A stretch of 42,950 nt of DNA from Thermoplasmatota archaeon (lineage in GTDB: Archaea; Thermoplasmatota; Penumbrarchaeia; JASLWR01). The DNA lies in assembly GCA_030740765.1 (NCBI GenBank), contig JASLWR010000001.1, positions 1 to 42,950 of the forward strand, given 5' to 3'. Under the pieces are notes generated by a model that was not told the origin of the DNA, did no database searches, and was given only the letters and a program-made list of their open reading frames with translations. Positions 1 to 8,995 of this stretch are shown piece after piece (position 1 is the stretch's first letter; every line of letters starts with the position of its first letter). Made by a program: the position numbers and the translations under genes.

Positions 1-363
1 ATTTTACTTCTCGGTCTTGCCATAATGTAGGTATACACAATTAACTATTATAATTATGCGGTGTTTTCGAGGACATTCCCGAATTTTTATGCGTCATTAT
101 TGAAATCGAATTTCCCCCATTGAAGTTCTGAAAACGTAATGGTATTTCGACAAACACGTTTTAATAGTATGAAGCGGCATCTGCTTTTTCAAGCGCTCAT
201 TTCATTACGCAGACCTACTGCTCTGCTGCGTCCTCAGGGACTTTACCCCTGCGGACGATACCGCGCACATTGTCAAGCTGAAAATCTCGATATTTTCACC
301 ATTGACAATATTATAAACCCCTGGAGTTTTCCTTCTATTGAACGGCTGCCGGGAACAGATAAT
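1..363. other. Upstream region of the UbiD gene, no supported gene
   Basis: No gene is supported here. The UbiD reading frame stays open back to 139, but that part does not look like UbiD. An A/T-rich TTATAAA at 311-317 sits about 50 bases before the chosen ATG at 364 and could be the TATA box. Confidence 0.4.
311..317 (+). promoter_or_regulatory. Candidate TATA box of the UbiD-family gene
   Basis: TTATAAA lies inside a longer AT stretch. Archaeal transcription usually starts about 25 bases downstream, which would be near 340 and give a short leader before the ATG at 364. This is sequence inspection only. Confidence 0.35.
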
Positions 364-1632
364 ATGGACTTTCGTACTTGTATTGAACGATGCGTAGATA
401 TCGTGGAGTCGCCCGAAAAAGTCTCGCCTGAGCTGGAGCTATCGCGAATCATCGCTCACCACGGTAAAACACCCTTGTTATTTCACAACGTCAACGGTAC
501 AAGGGTATGCGCCAACCTCTATGCGGACCGCGCTTTCGTCGCACAGTGCCTATCAACCACTCCCGACGACCTGCTTCCACTCATATCGAAAGCAATTCGG
601 GAACCCATCAGCCCGCGCATAGTGAATAATGCGCCGTTCCTGAAAAACGAGATCTCGCCCGGTGACCTAGGTAAAATCCCGATTCCCTTTTTCTACCCCG
701 GTGACGGCGGTCCCTATCTCACAGCTTCCGTATTCTCGGTCGGGGCCGTTGGTACCGGAAATATCTCTTATCACCGCGTTATGGTCACCGGCAGTACCAC
801 GGGAACGGTAAGGCTGGTAGAGCGCGATCTTCACCGCCGCTACAGGGCGGCCGTGGAAGCAGGAAAAGAGCTTCAGGTAGCAATCGCCATAGGCGTCCCG
901 CCGGAGGTGGCCATCGCCGGAGCCATATCGGTTGCCCCGGATGTGGAGGAATATAAAATCGCAAATTCAATTTCTTCCATTACAGGGAACGGGGATATCG
1001 AACTGTATGAAATGGAGAACGGCTGCGCGGTCCCGGCCGGCAGCGAGTATGTTTTGCTTGGACGGCTTACGGCTGAGCTAGGGGATGAAGGTCCCTTCGT
1101 GGATATAACCGGAACCCGTGACCACGTAAGGCAACAACCGGTTCTGAAGGTTGAGCGGATATACCACCGTGACGAACCGGTATTTCACGCAATTCTCCCA
1201 GGCGGTTACGAGCATTTCCTTCTGATGGGCATGCCCCGGGAAGCAAGGATCTACGACGTAGTGCAAAACGAGGGAATCGACGTGAGAAATGTTCTTCTCA
1301 CACCCGGAGGATGCTCTTGGCTGCACGGTGCAGTCTCAATAGAAAAACGAAATGAGGACGACGGCATGACGGCTGGAAAATTAGCCCTTGCGGCCCACAC
1401 GTCCATGAAGCACGTTTTCGTCGTGGATGACGATATCGATATTTTTACGTACCGGGAATTAGAATGGGCCATGGCCACGAGGTTCCAGGCCGATCGGGAT
1501 ATGAAAATAATAACTAATCAGAGGGGGTCGTCGCTTGATCCCAGCAGTTCCGACGGTACCACTGCAAAGGCGATATTCGATGCCACCATGCCGCTAAGTG
1601 GTAGGGGAAAGTTCCAAAAGGTGGAATTGTAA
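364..1632 (+). CDS. UbiD-family (prenylated-FMN dependent) decarboxylase
   Basis: A 422-residue protein of the UbiD family, reversible (de)carboxylases of aromatic or unsaturated acids that use prenylated FMN. Supporting features are the family's EGPF-type segment (E242 and D247 of EGPFVD, two acidic members of the catalytic Arg/Glu/acidic triad), the central Arg-rich segment after GSTTGTVR, and the C-terminal VDDDIDIF and DATMP motifs. The frame is open from 139, but residues before the ATG at 364 have no UbiD character and 422 aa fits archaeal members, so 364 is chosen. No UbiX (prenyl-FMN synthase) is in the window, and the substrate cannot be told. The next gene, 43 bases on, encodes a PqqD-like protein and is probably cotranscribed. 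A quinone-precursor or aromatic-acid decarboxylase role is possible but unproven. Confidence 0.88.
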   Translation: MDFRTCIERCVDIVESPEKVSPELELSRIIAHHGKTPLLFHNVNGTRVCANLYADRAFVAQCLSTTPDDLLPLISKAIREPISPRIVNNAPFLKNEISPGDLGKIPIPFFYPGDGGPYLTASVFSVGAVGTGNISYHRVMVTGSTTGTVRLVERDLHRRYRAAVEAGKELQVAIAIGVPPEVAIAGAISVAPDVEEYKIANSISSITGNGDIELYEMENGCAVPAGSEYVLLGRLTAELGDEGPFVDITGTRDHVRQQPVLKVERIYHRDEPVFHAILPGGYEHFLLMGMPREARIYDVVQNEGIDVRNVLLTPGGCSWLHGAVSIEKRNEDDGMTAGKLALAAHTSMKHVFVVDDDIDIFTYRELEWAMATRFQADRDMKIITNQRGSSLDPSSSDGTTAKAIFDATMPLSGRGKFQKVEL

Positions 1633-1675
1633 AATGGAGAAGGCGCGAATAGGGCAGATCAAAGGGTGATTTGGG

Positions 1676-2071
1676 ATGACGGCACTGGGTATGGAAGGAA
1701 AACTCGAAAAACTTTCCGCCATATATCCCACGAGGAATCCCGTTCGCTGGAAAATGGAGAATGAGAAGGTCGTTATCACCTACAAAAAAGAGTTCCGTTC
1801 TTTCGAAAGATTTCTATACCGAAAATTCGGAGGGGTAAGCCACATTCGGCGGCCGCTGGACGAGCTTGGAACCCGCATATGGATCCTCTGCGACGGCAGG
1901 AAGCACCTGGCGGAGATCTGCGCCATAATGGATGAGGAGTTCAAGGAAAGGATAGAACCGGTCTCGAAACGGGTATGGACCTTCATCGAAATTCTAATCC
2001 GAGTAGGGTTGATGAGACTCGAAAGCGCGCCCCGGGGAAATATACCGTTAAGGGTTGGTAAAAAAAAATAA
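1676..2071 (+). CDS. PqqD-like (RRE-fold) small protein
   Basis: A 131-residue protein whose residues ~20-115 look like the PqqD family: a basic N-terminal part, then LDELGTRIWILCDG followed by helices typical of the winged fold in which PqqD-type proteins recognise peptides or partner enzymes. A good ribosome binding site (GGGTGAT) precedes the ATG at 1676. It follows the UbiD gene by 43 bases on the same strand. No radical-SAM enzyme or precursor peptide gene is visible nearby, so a RiPP role is not supported. It may instead be an accessory to the decarboxylase. The family call rests on motif similarity; the function is unknown. Confidence 0.6.
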   Translation: MTALGMEGKLEKLSAIYPTRNPVRWKMENEKVVITYKKEFRSFERFLYRKFGGVSHIRRPLDELGTRIWILCDGRKHLAEICAIMDEEFKERIEPVSKRVWTFIEILIRVGLMRLESAPRGNIPLRVGKKK

Positions 2072-2073
2072 TT

Positions 2074-2517
2074 TTAATCCATATGGAGAAATCCCTTTAT
2101 CCTGTGAACTATCTCTTCACGGAAACTGTGCTCTTCCTGGATGTATTCCGCTTCTTCCCGGTCGATATTAAGCTCAAGCACGTCGCCTATACGATGAAGG
2201 TTCTCGATGGGGATGGAGAACAATTTTTCACCTACTGCCACAAGTATGAAATCCATGACATCGTCAGCCTCCATCACATCGTGAACCGTGCCCAGTTCCT
2301 CTCCTTCCTTATCGAGCACCTTTTTGTTGTGCAGTACGGTTTGGATGCTGGCGTCCAGTCCAACTGCTTCACCCACAGCAACCACCATGGCCACATCCAG
2401 AAAGAAGGTTCCGAAAACGCCTTCCTCGATCTCGAAATAGCCGTCCTTGAGATCAACTATCGTACCCAGTTCAATGTCATTTGTATCCTTTACATATTTC
2501 CCTACGAGTTCGTGCAT
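2074..2517 (-). CDS. PRC-barrel domain protein
   Basis: A 147-residue protein with two PRC-barrel-like halves. The N-terminal half (about 1-60) starts MHELVGKYVKDT and has a short beta-rich GTIVDLKDGYFEIE pattern. The second (about 65-125) has the clearer VLDKEGEELGTVHDV pattern with a following SIPIENL. PRC-barrels occur in photosynthetic reaction centre H subunits, RimM and many small archaeal proteins of unknown role. It is convergent with the PqqD-like gene (2-base gap) and lies downstream of asnS on the same strand. GGTGAT just before the ATG at 2517 serves as ribosome binding site. The specific function is not known. Confidence 0.7.
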   Translation of the reverse strand: MHELVGKYVKDTNDIELGTIVDLKDGYFEIEEGVFGTFFLDVAMVVAVGEAVGLDASIQTVLHNKKVLDKEGEELGTVHDVMEADDVMDFILVAVGEKLFSIPIENLHRIGDVLELNIDREEAEYIQEEHSFREEIVHRIKGFLHMD

Positions 2518-2578
2518 CTTATCACCGATTTATATTGTCACTCAAATGTATAATTACTCATCGATATAATGATCTGTA

Positions 2579-3967
2579 TTACGGATAATATCTCGTGAGC
2601 GTCCGGGGAAATGGGATGGCGTCCTTTATGTTATCCAGCCCACAGAGCCACGATATCAGTCGTTCCACCCCCATGCCAAAGCCGCCGTGAGGGACCGAAC
2701 CGTATCTCCTGGTATCGAGATAGAAACTGTATTCCTCGACTTTCTCTCCCATCTCCACGAGCTTTCGCTCGATCTCTTCCAGTTTCTCTTCCCTCTGACT
2801 CCCGCCGATTATCTCTCCGTATCCTTCAGGAGCAAGGAAATCCGTACCGAAAACCACCTCCGGATTATCCGGGTCCTCTTTCATGTAGAATGCCTTGACC
2901 GATTTCGGGTAATGGGTCACTATAACGAATCGGTCGAAATTCTTGACTAACTCGTCTTCCTCCACGGTTCTCAGGTCCTTGCCCCAGGTCACATCGATGC
3001 CGCTCTTCTCACGCAAAAGCGCGATGGCATCGTCGTATGTCATTCTGATAAAGGGTTTATTAAGGCTGGCCTCCAATTTCGTAGCATCCCGCCCCAGTGT
3101 CTCAAGTTCCTTTCCATTGACATCTAGAACTTTTCCGATCACATGTTTTATCAAAGCTTCGCCGTGGCGGATGATGTCCTCGAAACTCGACCACGCCATT
3201 TCCATCTCTGCGTGCCAGTATTCGGTCAGGTGCCGTGACGTCTTTGACTTCTCGGCCCTGAAGGACGGCGAAATCGTGTAAATATTTTCCAAACTGAATA
3301 TGGCTGGCTCCGCATACAGCTGCCAGGTTTGGGCCAGGAATATCCCCTTCTGCTTGAAATAATCCACGTTGAAAAGGGTCGAACCGCCCTCGCACTGCAC
3401 TGCCTGGAATATGGGGCTCTGGTACTCGTAAAAACCTTCGTCGCGGAAATATTCATGAATTGCTCCGAATACGGTGCTTCTCAACTTCAATACGGCGGTC
3501 ATCTTCGCGCTTCGCAGCCAAAGGTGCCGTTTGTCCGCCAGGAACTCTATGCTCTGGTCCTTCGTTATTGGGAAGACTTCCGCGAAATGGACCACGGTAA
3601 AACTTTCAACCTGTATCTCGAAACCGCCCGGAGCCCTCTTATCCGCCACCGCCTTCCCGCTTATCACCACACTGGATTCCACCAGTGCCTTCTTGGCCGC
3701 CGTGAAATCCTCCTCCGACACGCTTCCCTTGAAAACCGTGCACTGTATCTGTCCGGAACTGTCTCTGATCACGGGGAACACGAGACGACCCGACGACCGG
3801 GTACGGTATATCCAACCTCGCAGTTTCACCACGTGATCGGTGTGCTTCCCGGCCAGCAGCTCTGCAATATTTACAAAATCCCGGGCAGATGATTCTTCAA
3901 GCTCGCTCACAATTGTACCCCCATTGGGAAAATATTTTTTAAGGTCGGTCAGGTAAGTATCTCGCAT
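2579..3967 (-). CDS. asnS: Asparaginyl-tRNA synthetase
   Basis: Class IIb aminoacyl-tRNA synthetase charging tRNA-Asn. An N-terminal OB-fold anticodon-binding domain (VVKLRGWIYRTRSSGR) is followed by the catalytic core: motif 2 around FRAEKSKTSRHLTEYWH and motif 3 GFGMGVERL near the C terminus, ending in PRTLTRYYP as in archaeal AsnRS. The EGGSTLF and WQLYAEP segments favour AsnRS over AspRS. Two starts are reasonable. ATG at 3967 (462 aa) overlaps the end of map by 19 bases and has GGTGA 10 bases upstream. GTG at 3910 (443 aa) has GGGGGT at 6 bases and gives a more usual N terminus. The open frame further upstream is a shadow of map. Confidence 0.93.
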   Translation of the reverse strand: MRDTYLTDLKKYFPNGGTIVSELEESSARDFVNIAELLAGKHTDHVVKLRGWIYRTRSSGRLVFPVIRDSSGQIQCTVFKGSVSEEDFTAAKKALVESSVVISGKAVADKRAPGGFEIQVESFTVVHFAEVFPITKDQSIEFLADKRHLWLRSAKMTAVLKLRSTVFGAIHEYFRDEGFYEYQSPIFQAVQCEGGSTLFNVDYFKQKGIFLAQTWQLYAEPAIFSLENIYTISPSFRAEKSKTSRHLTEYWHAEMEMAWSSFEDIIRHGEALIKHVIGKVLDVNGKELETLGRDATKLEASLNKPFIRMTYDDAIALLREKSGIDVTWGKDLRTVEEDELVKNFDRFVIVTHYPKSVKAFYMKEDPDNPEVVFGTDFLAPEGYGEIIGGSQREEKLEEIERKLVEMGEKVEEYSFYLDTRRYGSVPHGGFGMGVERLISWLCGLDNIKDAIPFPRTLTRYYP

Positions 3968-4836
3968 CCATCGTGGGTCACCAGCAGAGTATGTTCCGCC
4001 TGGGAAACCATTCCACCGCCACGATCCCGAAGAATCGGGTAGGACGATATGGCCCTGGACCTGACGAGTCTTGTAAGAGCGGGACGCGGTCGTTCCATGA
4101 ATTCTCCGCACCAACGCTCCGAGAAGGGGAGATTCGGCCATCTCCCCGAAATATAACCGAGAAGCTCTTGTGCACTGGCATCCTTGACCCTCTTATCCCG
4201 TATGAACTGGTAGATATGACTGGAGTCGGTCTCCTTCACCCAACCTTCCCCTTTTGTGGCGAATGGTTCTATGGCCACCACTTCTCCTGCTTTCAGTACA
4301 TCCTTTTCAGGTCCGCGCACATTGGGAATGGCCACTCCGGTGTGCAGTTTATATTGCCCAAGGCCATGCCCCGTGAGATTCGATATTGGCCTGAATCCAA
4401 ATGAACGTATGGTATCCTCGATTGTGGCGGCGATCATACCCGACCCTATTCCCCCCCTTACAATGTCAAGTGCATTTAGCAAAGCCTCTCTGCTGGCCTG
4501 GATCAACATTCTGTTATCGTTGCTTCCCACTTCAACCGTGGAGGCTGTATCCCCTATGTAACCATCCACATGGACGCCCACATCCAGTTTCACCACCATA
4601 CCCTTCCGGAACCTTAGTTCATCGGCGATGCAGGGAGTGTAGTGGGCCGCCTGCTCGTCTATTGCAATATTAGTTGGAAAACCAATGTTGCCCCCCAGGT
4701 CGATAATCTTCTTTTCAATGGCGTTGGCGACATCCAGAAATAGGGATCCTTCTTTTATCAGACGCAGTCCGTATTCTCTGACCTTTCCGGCAATCTTCCC
4801 CGCTTTCCTGTACTTGGCCAGAATCTCCTTGTCCAT
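3949..4836 (-). CDS. map: Type II methionine aminopeptidase
   Basis: Removes the initiator methionine from nascent proteins. The 295-residue length and the pita-bread metal ligands match archaeal type II enzymes: the Asp pair in KLDVGVHVDGYIGDTA, His in NLTGHGLG, Glu in AIEPFATKGEG and the C-terminal Glu in SQAEHTLLV. The typical type II insert lies between the last two. A ribosome binding site (AAGTGATATT) precedes the ATG at 4836. The 3' end overlaps the start of asnS, so the two are probably cotranslated, and the upstream neighbour is rps3ae, a housekeeping translation block. Confidence 0.95.
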   Translation of the reverse strand: MDKEILAKYRKAGKIAGKVREYGLRLIKEGSLFLDVANAIEKKIIDLGGNIGFPTNIAIDEQAAHYTPCIADELRFRKGMVVKLDVGVHVDGYIGDTASTVEVGSNDNRMLIQASREALLNALDIVRGGIGSGMIAATIEDTIRSFGFRPISNLTGHGLGQYKLHTGVAIPNVRGPEKDVLKAGEVVAIEPFATKGEGWVKETDSSHIYQFIRDKRVKDASAQELLGYISGRWPNLPFSERWCGEFMERPRPALTRLVRSRAISSYPILRDRGGGMVSQAEHTLLVTHDGCEILT

Positions 4837-4929
4837 AATATCACTTATATGGGGCTAATTCACCGTGCTAGGGAAAAAAACGGTCCCGTATATCGTGAAC
4901 TGAGCTGTTTCCCACTCCTTTTGAAGTTT

Positions 4930-5682
4930 CTATACGTCTGCAGCAATTTCTTCTTCGGGCTCTACCGCAGCCATCACAACGGCATCCGCTTCAGCCACTT
5001 CCCCAGTTACCTCTTCCGCTCCCTCTTCCACTTCCTCTTCCTCAGGTTTCTCCTCCTCCATTCCCTCGTCCGGCGTGCTGGCAGGAGCTCTAAGTATCTC
5101 AGATTTACGTATCTCTATCCGTTTCATGGGATATATCTTCTTGCAGACGCGAAATATCTCCACCGGGAGTTTACCAAATACCATACCTTTCACGAACTCG
5201 CTCATGATATTTTCCCTTGCGAAACCTTCCACAACCTCTTTCATCCTCTCGCGAATCGCCCTCTTCTGGGACGATTGGATCCTATGTTCGGTCATAGCCA
5301 GGGGTTTCACCCGGACGAGATAACCGTCTTTCGTGAGAACATCGAAAACCGCGTCCATCTTGGACCTTTTCCTCCGGGTCAATCTCCTTATGTAATCGCT
5401 TGTCAAACAATGCCCGATGAATCTGGTATAAGCGTCGTTTCCGACGACATCGTTAATCTTGAATTTCAGTTTGATATGTATCTTTGAAAAATCACCCATG
5501 ATCTCGTGCAGAGTTGCATCGAGGGTCCTTCCGACTACACTACTAGCGTCATTGCTCATGGTGTTGCCTATCTCGGACTTGTTGAACATAACGGGTGCAT
5601 AAATATTAAACCATTCTTTGGACTTCCATCTGTCCTTCGCCTTTCTCATCTGGGATCGTGATACCTTCTTCTTTTTCCCCAA
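4930..5682 (-). CDS. rps3ae: 30S ribosomal protein S3Ae (eS1)
   Basis: A 250-residue small-subunit ribosomal protein found in archaea and eukaryotes, one of the clearest archaeal markers in the window. A basic N terminus (MGKKKKVSRSQ) precedes the family's KDRWKSKEWFNIYAPVMF segment and the later RRKRSKMDAVFDV and VFGKLPVEIF blocks. The C-terminal ~50 residues are a strongly acidic Glu/Ala-rich tail. Translation starts at a TTG (5682), fixed by a strong AAAGGAGGA site six bases upstream. Confidence 0.95.
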   Translation of the reverse strand: MGKKKKVSRSQMRKAKDRWKSKEWFNIYAPVMFNKSEIGNTMSNDASSVVGRTLDATLHEIMGDFSKIHIKLKFKINDVVGNDAYTRFIGHCLTSDYIRRLTRRKRSKMDAVFDVLTKDGYLVRVKPLAMTEHRIQSSQKRAIRERMKEVVEGFARENIMSEFVKGMVFGKLPVEIFRVCKKIYPMKRIEIRKSEILRAPASTPDEGMEEEKPEEEEVEEGAEEVTGEVAEADAVVMAAVEPEEEIAADV

Positions 5683-6026
5683 CTTAATTCCTCCTTTATG
5701 GGATTCTATGAAAAAATATTCGGCTGGTAATGTATTCCACGATATAAAGGTTTACTACACGAATGGAAATTATATTTATTTAAAGAGATGCACTCTCTCC
5801 ATCCAATCTGTTCATGGGAAAAAATTACGCGATAAGTTAATAACCGTGGTCTCCCATCATTCTCTTTTAATATGGTTTTCTTCAATCATTACCCAAAATT
5901 TGCGCAAGATTGCATATCCACCCGTGCTTATTTTTCCGGGGAACTTAGACAATATAGTCTCTTATGTCATATGATTCAATATCCCGACTCTGCTTTCTGT
6001 AAATCAATTCACATGAGGGGTGTTTT
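5683..6026. promoter_or_regulatory. Divergent promoter region between rps3ae and pyrC
   Basis: A gene-free 344-base AT-rich gap between two divergent transcription units. On the minus strand TTTAAATA (5777-5784) is a plausible TATA box for rps3ae. On the plus strand a GAGGGGTG ribosome binding site sits directly before the pyrC ATG. No strong hairpin or tRNA was seen. Confidence 0.4.
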
Positions 6027-7286
6027 ATGAAGGTCTTTTCAAGAGCACTACTTGAAGGTAGGCTCGTGGACCTGCATGTTCGGGATTCCATCATTACCGC
6101 CATGGTCCCCTCAGGGACAAATGAGCCAGGATCAGCGGATGTCCTGGTTGACCTGAATGGCATGGAAATATATCCCCTTATGATAGACGTGCATACTCAC
6201 CTTAGGGAACCTGGACATGGGTACAAGGAAGGTCTGGAATCCGGTCTTGAGGCAGCCCTTCTAAACGGGATTTCCAGGGTCGCCATGATGGCGAATACTT
6301 CACCCGCCCTTGACGACCCCAACATTATTCGTTCTCTCGAAAATAGAGCAAATGCCATGGGTCTTGCCGAGGCCAATATCAACGGGGCAGCAACCATGGG
6401 ACTTCTGGGCAGGACAATGGCGCCAATCGACAAGTACCCGGATTGTGTCCAGGCATTAAGCGATGACGGTAAAACCATTGTGGATGAGCGGGTCCTTCGA
6501 AAGGTCTTCGAGGAGGCAAAGAGCCGCGGGATGGCGGTAATGAGCCATTGCGAGAACTATCTTTCACCGGGACACATGGAGAGAACTGAAATGACTGAAT
6601 TACTGAAGATTTCTTCTGTCACGGAAGAAGATGAAGCCTGCATCATAAAGAGGAATATAAGGGTGGCCCATGAGGTAGGATCGAGACTGCATATATGCCA
6701 TGTTTCGTCCATAGAGGGTATCGAGAGCGTGGCAGAAGCAAAAAAGGCAGGCTTACCCGTCACCTGCGAGGTGACGCCGCATCATCTATTCCTGTCAACG
6801 GAGGATATCGACTACAGTGACGGATATTACAAAGTCAATCCGCCCTTGAGGACCGAAGAAACGCGAAAATACCTACTCCGAGCACTGATAGATGGAAAGA
6901 TAGATATGATAGCCAGCGATCACGCACCGCATGCCATGAATGAAAAAAGGTGTCCGATTACTGAAGCCAGTTTCGGTTTTTCGGGATTTGATTCCTCTTT
7001 TCTCAACATTTACACCCATCTTATAAAGCCTGGAATGATCACTAAGCACCAGTACAATATGCTGACGGCAGTCAACCCCGCCACGCTTCTTTCGGTTCCA
7101 CCAGAGAAAATCGAGGTAGGCGGCACGGCCTCCTTTATGGTAGTAAAAGAAGGGAATTACGTGTTGAAGGAGAAATATATTCTTTCCAAGGGTAAAAATA
7201 ATCCTTTTATCGGAAAAAGATTCTCAGGAAGGATCGAGATGGTGGTAAAGAACGGCAGGCTCTATAAAAGGAGGTATACCGGATGA
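6027..7286 (+). CDS. pyrC: Dihydroorotase
   Basis: Third step of pyrimidine synthesis: cyclisation of N-carbamoyl-aspartate to dihydroorotate. The 419-residue amidohydrolase has the metal-binding DVHTHLREPG motif (H56, H58), MANTSP for substrate binding, SHCEN and HICHVSS histidines and the catalytic Asp of SDHAPH (D298). This fits the class I long form. It is first gene of the operon, with a GAGGGGTG ribosome binding site, and its stop overlaps the pyrK start by four bases. Confidence 0.96.
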   Translation: MKVFSRALLEGRLVDLHVRDSIITAMVPSGTNEPGSADVLVDLNGMEIYPLMIDVHTHLREPGHGYKEGLESGLEAALLNGISRVAMMANTSPALDDPNIIRSLENRANAMGLAEANINGAATMGLLGRTMAPIDKYPDCVQALSDDGKTIVDERVLRKVFEEAKSRGMAVMSHCENYLSPGHMERTEMTELLKISSVTEEDEACIIKRNIRVAHEVGSRLHICHVSSIEGIESVAEAKKAGLPVTCEVTPHHLFLSTEDIDYSDGYYKVNPPLRTEETRKYLLRALIDGKIDMIASDHAPHAMNEKRCPITEASFGFSGFDSSFLNIYTHLIKPGMITKHQYNMLTAVNPATLLSVPPEKIEVGGTASFMVVKEGNYVLKEKYILSKGKNNPFIGKRFSGRIEMVVKNGRLYKRRYTG

Positions 7287-8095
7287 AAAAGCCGTTGATA
7301 CACATTGGCAAGATCGCACAACGGACCGTTTTCACATGTGACAGGATCACATACATTCTCTTAAAGATTGAAATCCAAGGAGAACTGAAGGCATCACCCG
7401 GACAGTTCATAATGCTTGAAACGGGAAATGATTCCTATCTGGACAGACCTTTCTCGATCCTTCAACTGAGGGAAAGAGAGCTTAGTTTGTTGATAGAGGT
7501 GAAAGGGAGGGGGACGAGAAAGCTCCTGTCCATGAAAAAGGGTGATTCGGTCAGGTTCAAGGGGATTCACGGAAACGGATTGGGCCCGATTGAGAATTAC
7601 TACGGAAAAAAAATTGCCCTGATCGCTGGCGGGATGGGAATAGTTCCCATATTTCACCTAGTTTCACAGTTCAACATAACGGGGGGGGGGCAAATCCAAT
7701 TGTTCTTTGGGGCACGTTCCCGATCATTCTTCGATGCGCTGGATAAGCACCTGCAATTCAGCGAGGTACTGGGGGGATTCAATAAATATCTCGTTCCACT
7801 CAAAGAAACCGGAAAAACAGTGGTGGATGTCTTTCGGGAATATGTGGAAAAAAACGGTGCGCCCAACCATATCCTATCATGTGGTCCGGAGGGAATGCTG
7901 AAATCGGTGCAGGAATTCATAATGGAGACGGGAATAAGCGGCGAACTGATCCTGGAGAGGCGGATGGCATGCGGACGGGGTATGTGCATGGCCTGCCCGG
8001 TAATGATTTTGGATGGAGAAGCAGATATAATTAAAATGGCATGTACCAAAGGTCCTGTGTTTGCGGTTGGCAAGGGAAGGAAGGTGATCTTTTAA
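7283..8095 (+). CDS. pyrK: Dihydroorotate dehydrogenase B electron-transfer subunit
   Basis: Iron-sulfur flavoprotein that passes electrons from dihydroorotate oxidation to NAD+ in class 1B enzymes. The 270 residues contain an FAD-binding barrel with DRPFSI, an NAD-binding IAGGMGIVPIF segment and four cysteines (C230, C235, C238, C254) spaced as a [2Fe-2S] site. It starts within an ATGA overlap with pyrC behind a GGAGGT site and lies next to pyrD, its partner. Confidence 0.95.
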   Translation: MKKPLIHIGKIAQRTVFTCDRITYILLKIEIQGELKASPGQFIMLETGNDSYLDRPFSILQLRERELSLLIEVKGRGTRKLLSMKKGDSVRFKGIHGNGLGPIENYYGKKIALIAGGMGIVPIFHLVSQFNITGGGQIQLFFGARSRSFFDALDKHLQFSEVLGGFNKYLVPLKETGKTVVDVFREYVEKNGAPNHILSCGPEGMLKSVQEFIMETGISGELILERRMACGRGMCMACPVMILDGEADIIKMACTKGPVFAVGKGRKVIF

Positions 8096-8995
8096 ATGGC
8101 ACTATCGACGTTATTCCTTGGCAAAAGGTTCCGAAATCCCATTGTCCTGGCCTCAGGCATAGTGGGTTATGGGAAAAAATTCGATGAAGAAGTTGGACTG
8201 GATAAGGTTGGCGGAATAATTACCAAGACGGTTACTGCACTCCCGAGACCGGGTAACCCGCTGCCCCGTGTAGCGGAGGTTGATTCGGGCATGCTGAATT
8301 CCATTGGCCTAGCAAATCCCGGAATTGACAAATTTATAAGCGATCAACTCCCCTATCTCCAAGAACACAAGACTAACATAATAGTGAGTATCGCCGGTGG
8401 AACCTCGGAGGAACTAGTGCATCTGGCCCTGCTATTGGACAATATCGAATATATAGATGCTCTTGAATTGAACCTTTCCTGCCCGAATGTAGCTATAAAA
8501 ATGCAGACCTCGCAAGATCCCCGGGAAACATTTCGGGCCGTTGACGCGGTAAAAGCGGTCACACGAAAACAGTTAATAGCAAAGCTTTCCCCAAATGTCA
8601 GCGATGTAGTTGAGGTGGCGCGGAAGGCTGTTGAAGCCGGTGCGGACGCTCTGTCACTGATCAACACGCTTGGGGGGATAAAGGTGGATCCCGTGCTGAG
8701 AAAATTCGTTCTGGGTAACGTAACCGGCGGATTGTCGGGGCCGGCCATAAGACCGGTGGGAGTGAAGATGGTATATGACATAAAAAAAGAATTGGATATC
8801 CCCGTTATTGCCCATGGTGGAATTGTGGATCAGTGGTCGGCGCTGGAATATCTTCTTGTAGGGGCTGACCTGATTGCCCTTGGCAGCGGTCTATTCAAGA
8901 ATCCGGATCTTACCGAAGAGGTATCTGCCGGACTCGAAAAATACCTACATGAGAACGGGGCCACTCTTGCAGACATAAGGGGTGAGCTGTTATGA
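8096..8995 (+). CDS. pyrD: Dihydroorotate dehydrogenase catalytic subunit, class 1B
   Basis: FMN enzyme oxidising dihydroorotate to orotate. The 299 residues carry ASGIVGYG near the N terminus, NLSCPNV, KLSPNV and the FMN phosphate-binding IAHGGI and ALGSG segments near the C terminus. Adjacent pyrK supports class 1B. The ATG is preceded by GGTGATC, an almost perfect archaeal ribosome binding site that lies within the pyrK 3' end. The stop overlaps pyrF. Confidence 0.95.
   Translation: MALSTLFLGKRFRNPIVLASGIVGYGKKFDEEVGLDKVGGIITKTVTALPRPGNPLPRVAEVDSGMLNSIGLANPGIDKFISDQLPYLQEHKTNIIVSIAGGTSEELVHLALLLDNIEYIDALELNLSCPNVAIKMQTSQDPRETFRAVDAVKAVTRKQLIAKLSPNVSDVVEVARKAVEAGADALSLINTLGGIKVDPVLRKFVLGNVTGGLSGPAIRPVGVKMVYDIKKELDIPVIAHGGIVDQWSALEYLLVGADLIALGSGLFKNPDLTEEVSAGLEKYLHENGATLADIRGELL

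Noticed and set aside
139-363. N-terminal extension of the UbiD frame
   Set aside because: Open by chance. The 75 residues lack UbiD features and the ATG at 364 gives the usual family length.
4849-5487. 212-residue plus-strand ORF
   Set aside because: Antisense shadow of rps3ae, which has clear family identity and a strong ribosome binding site.
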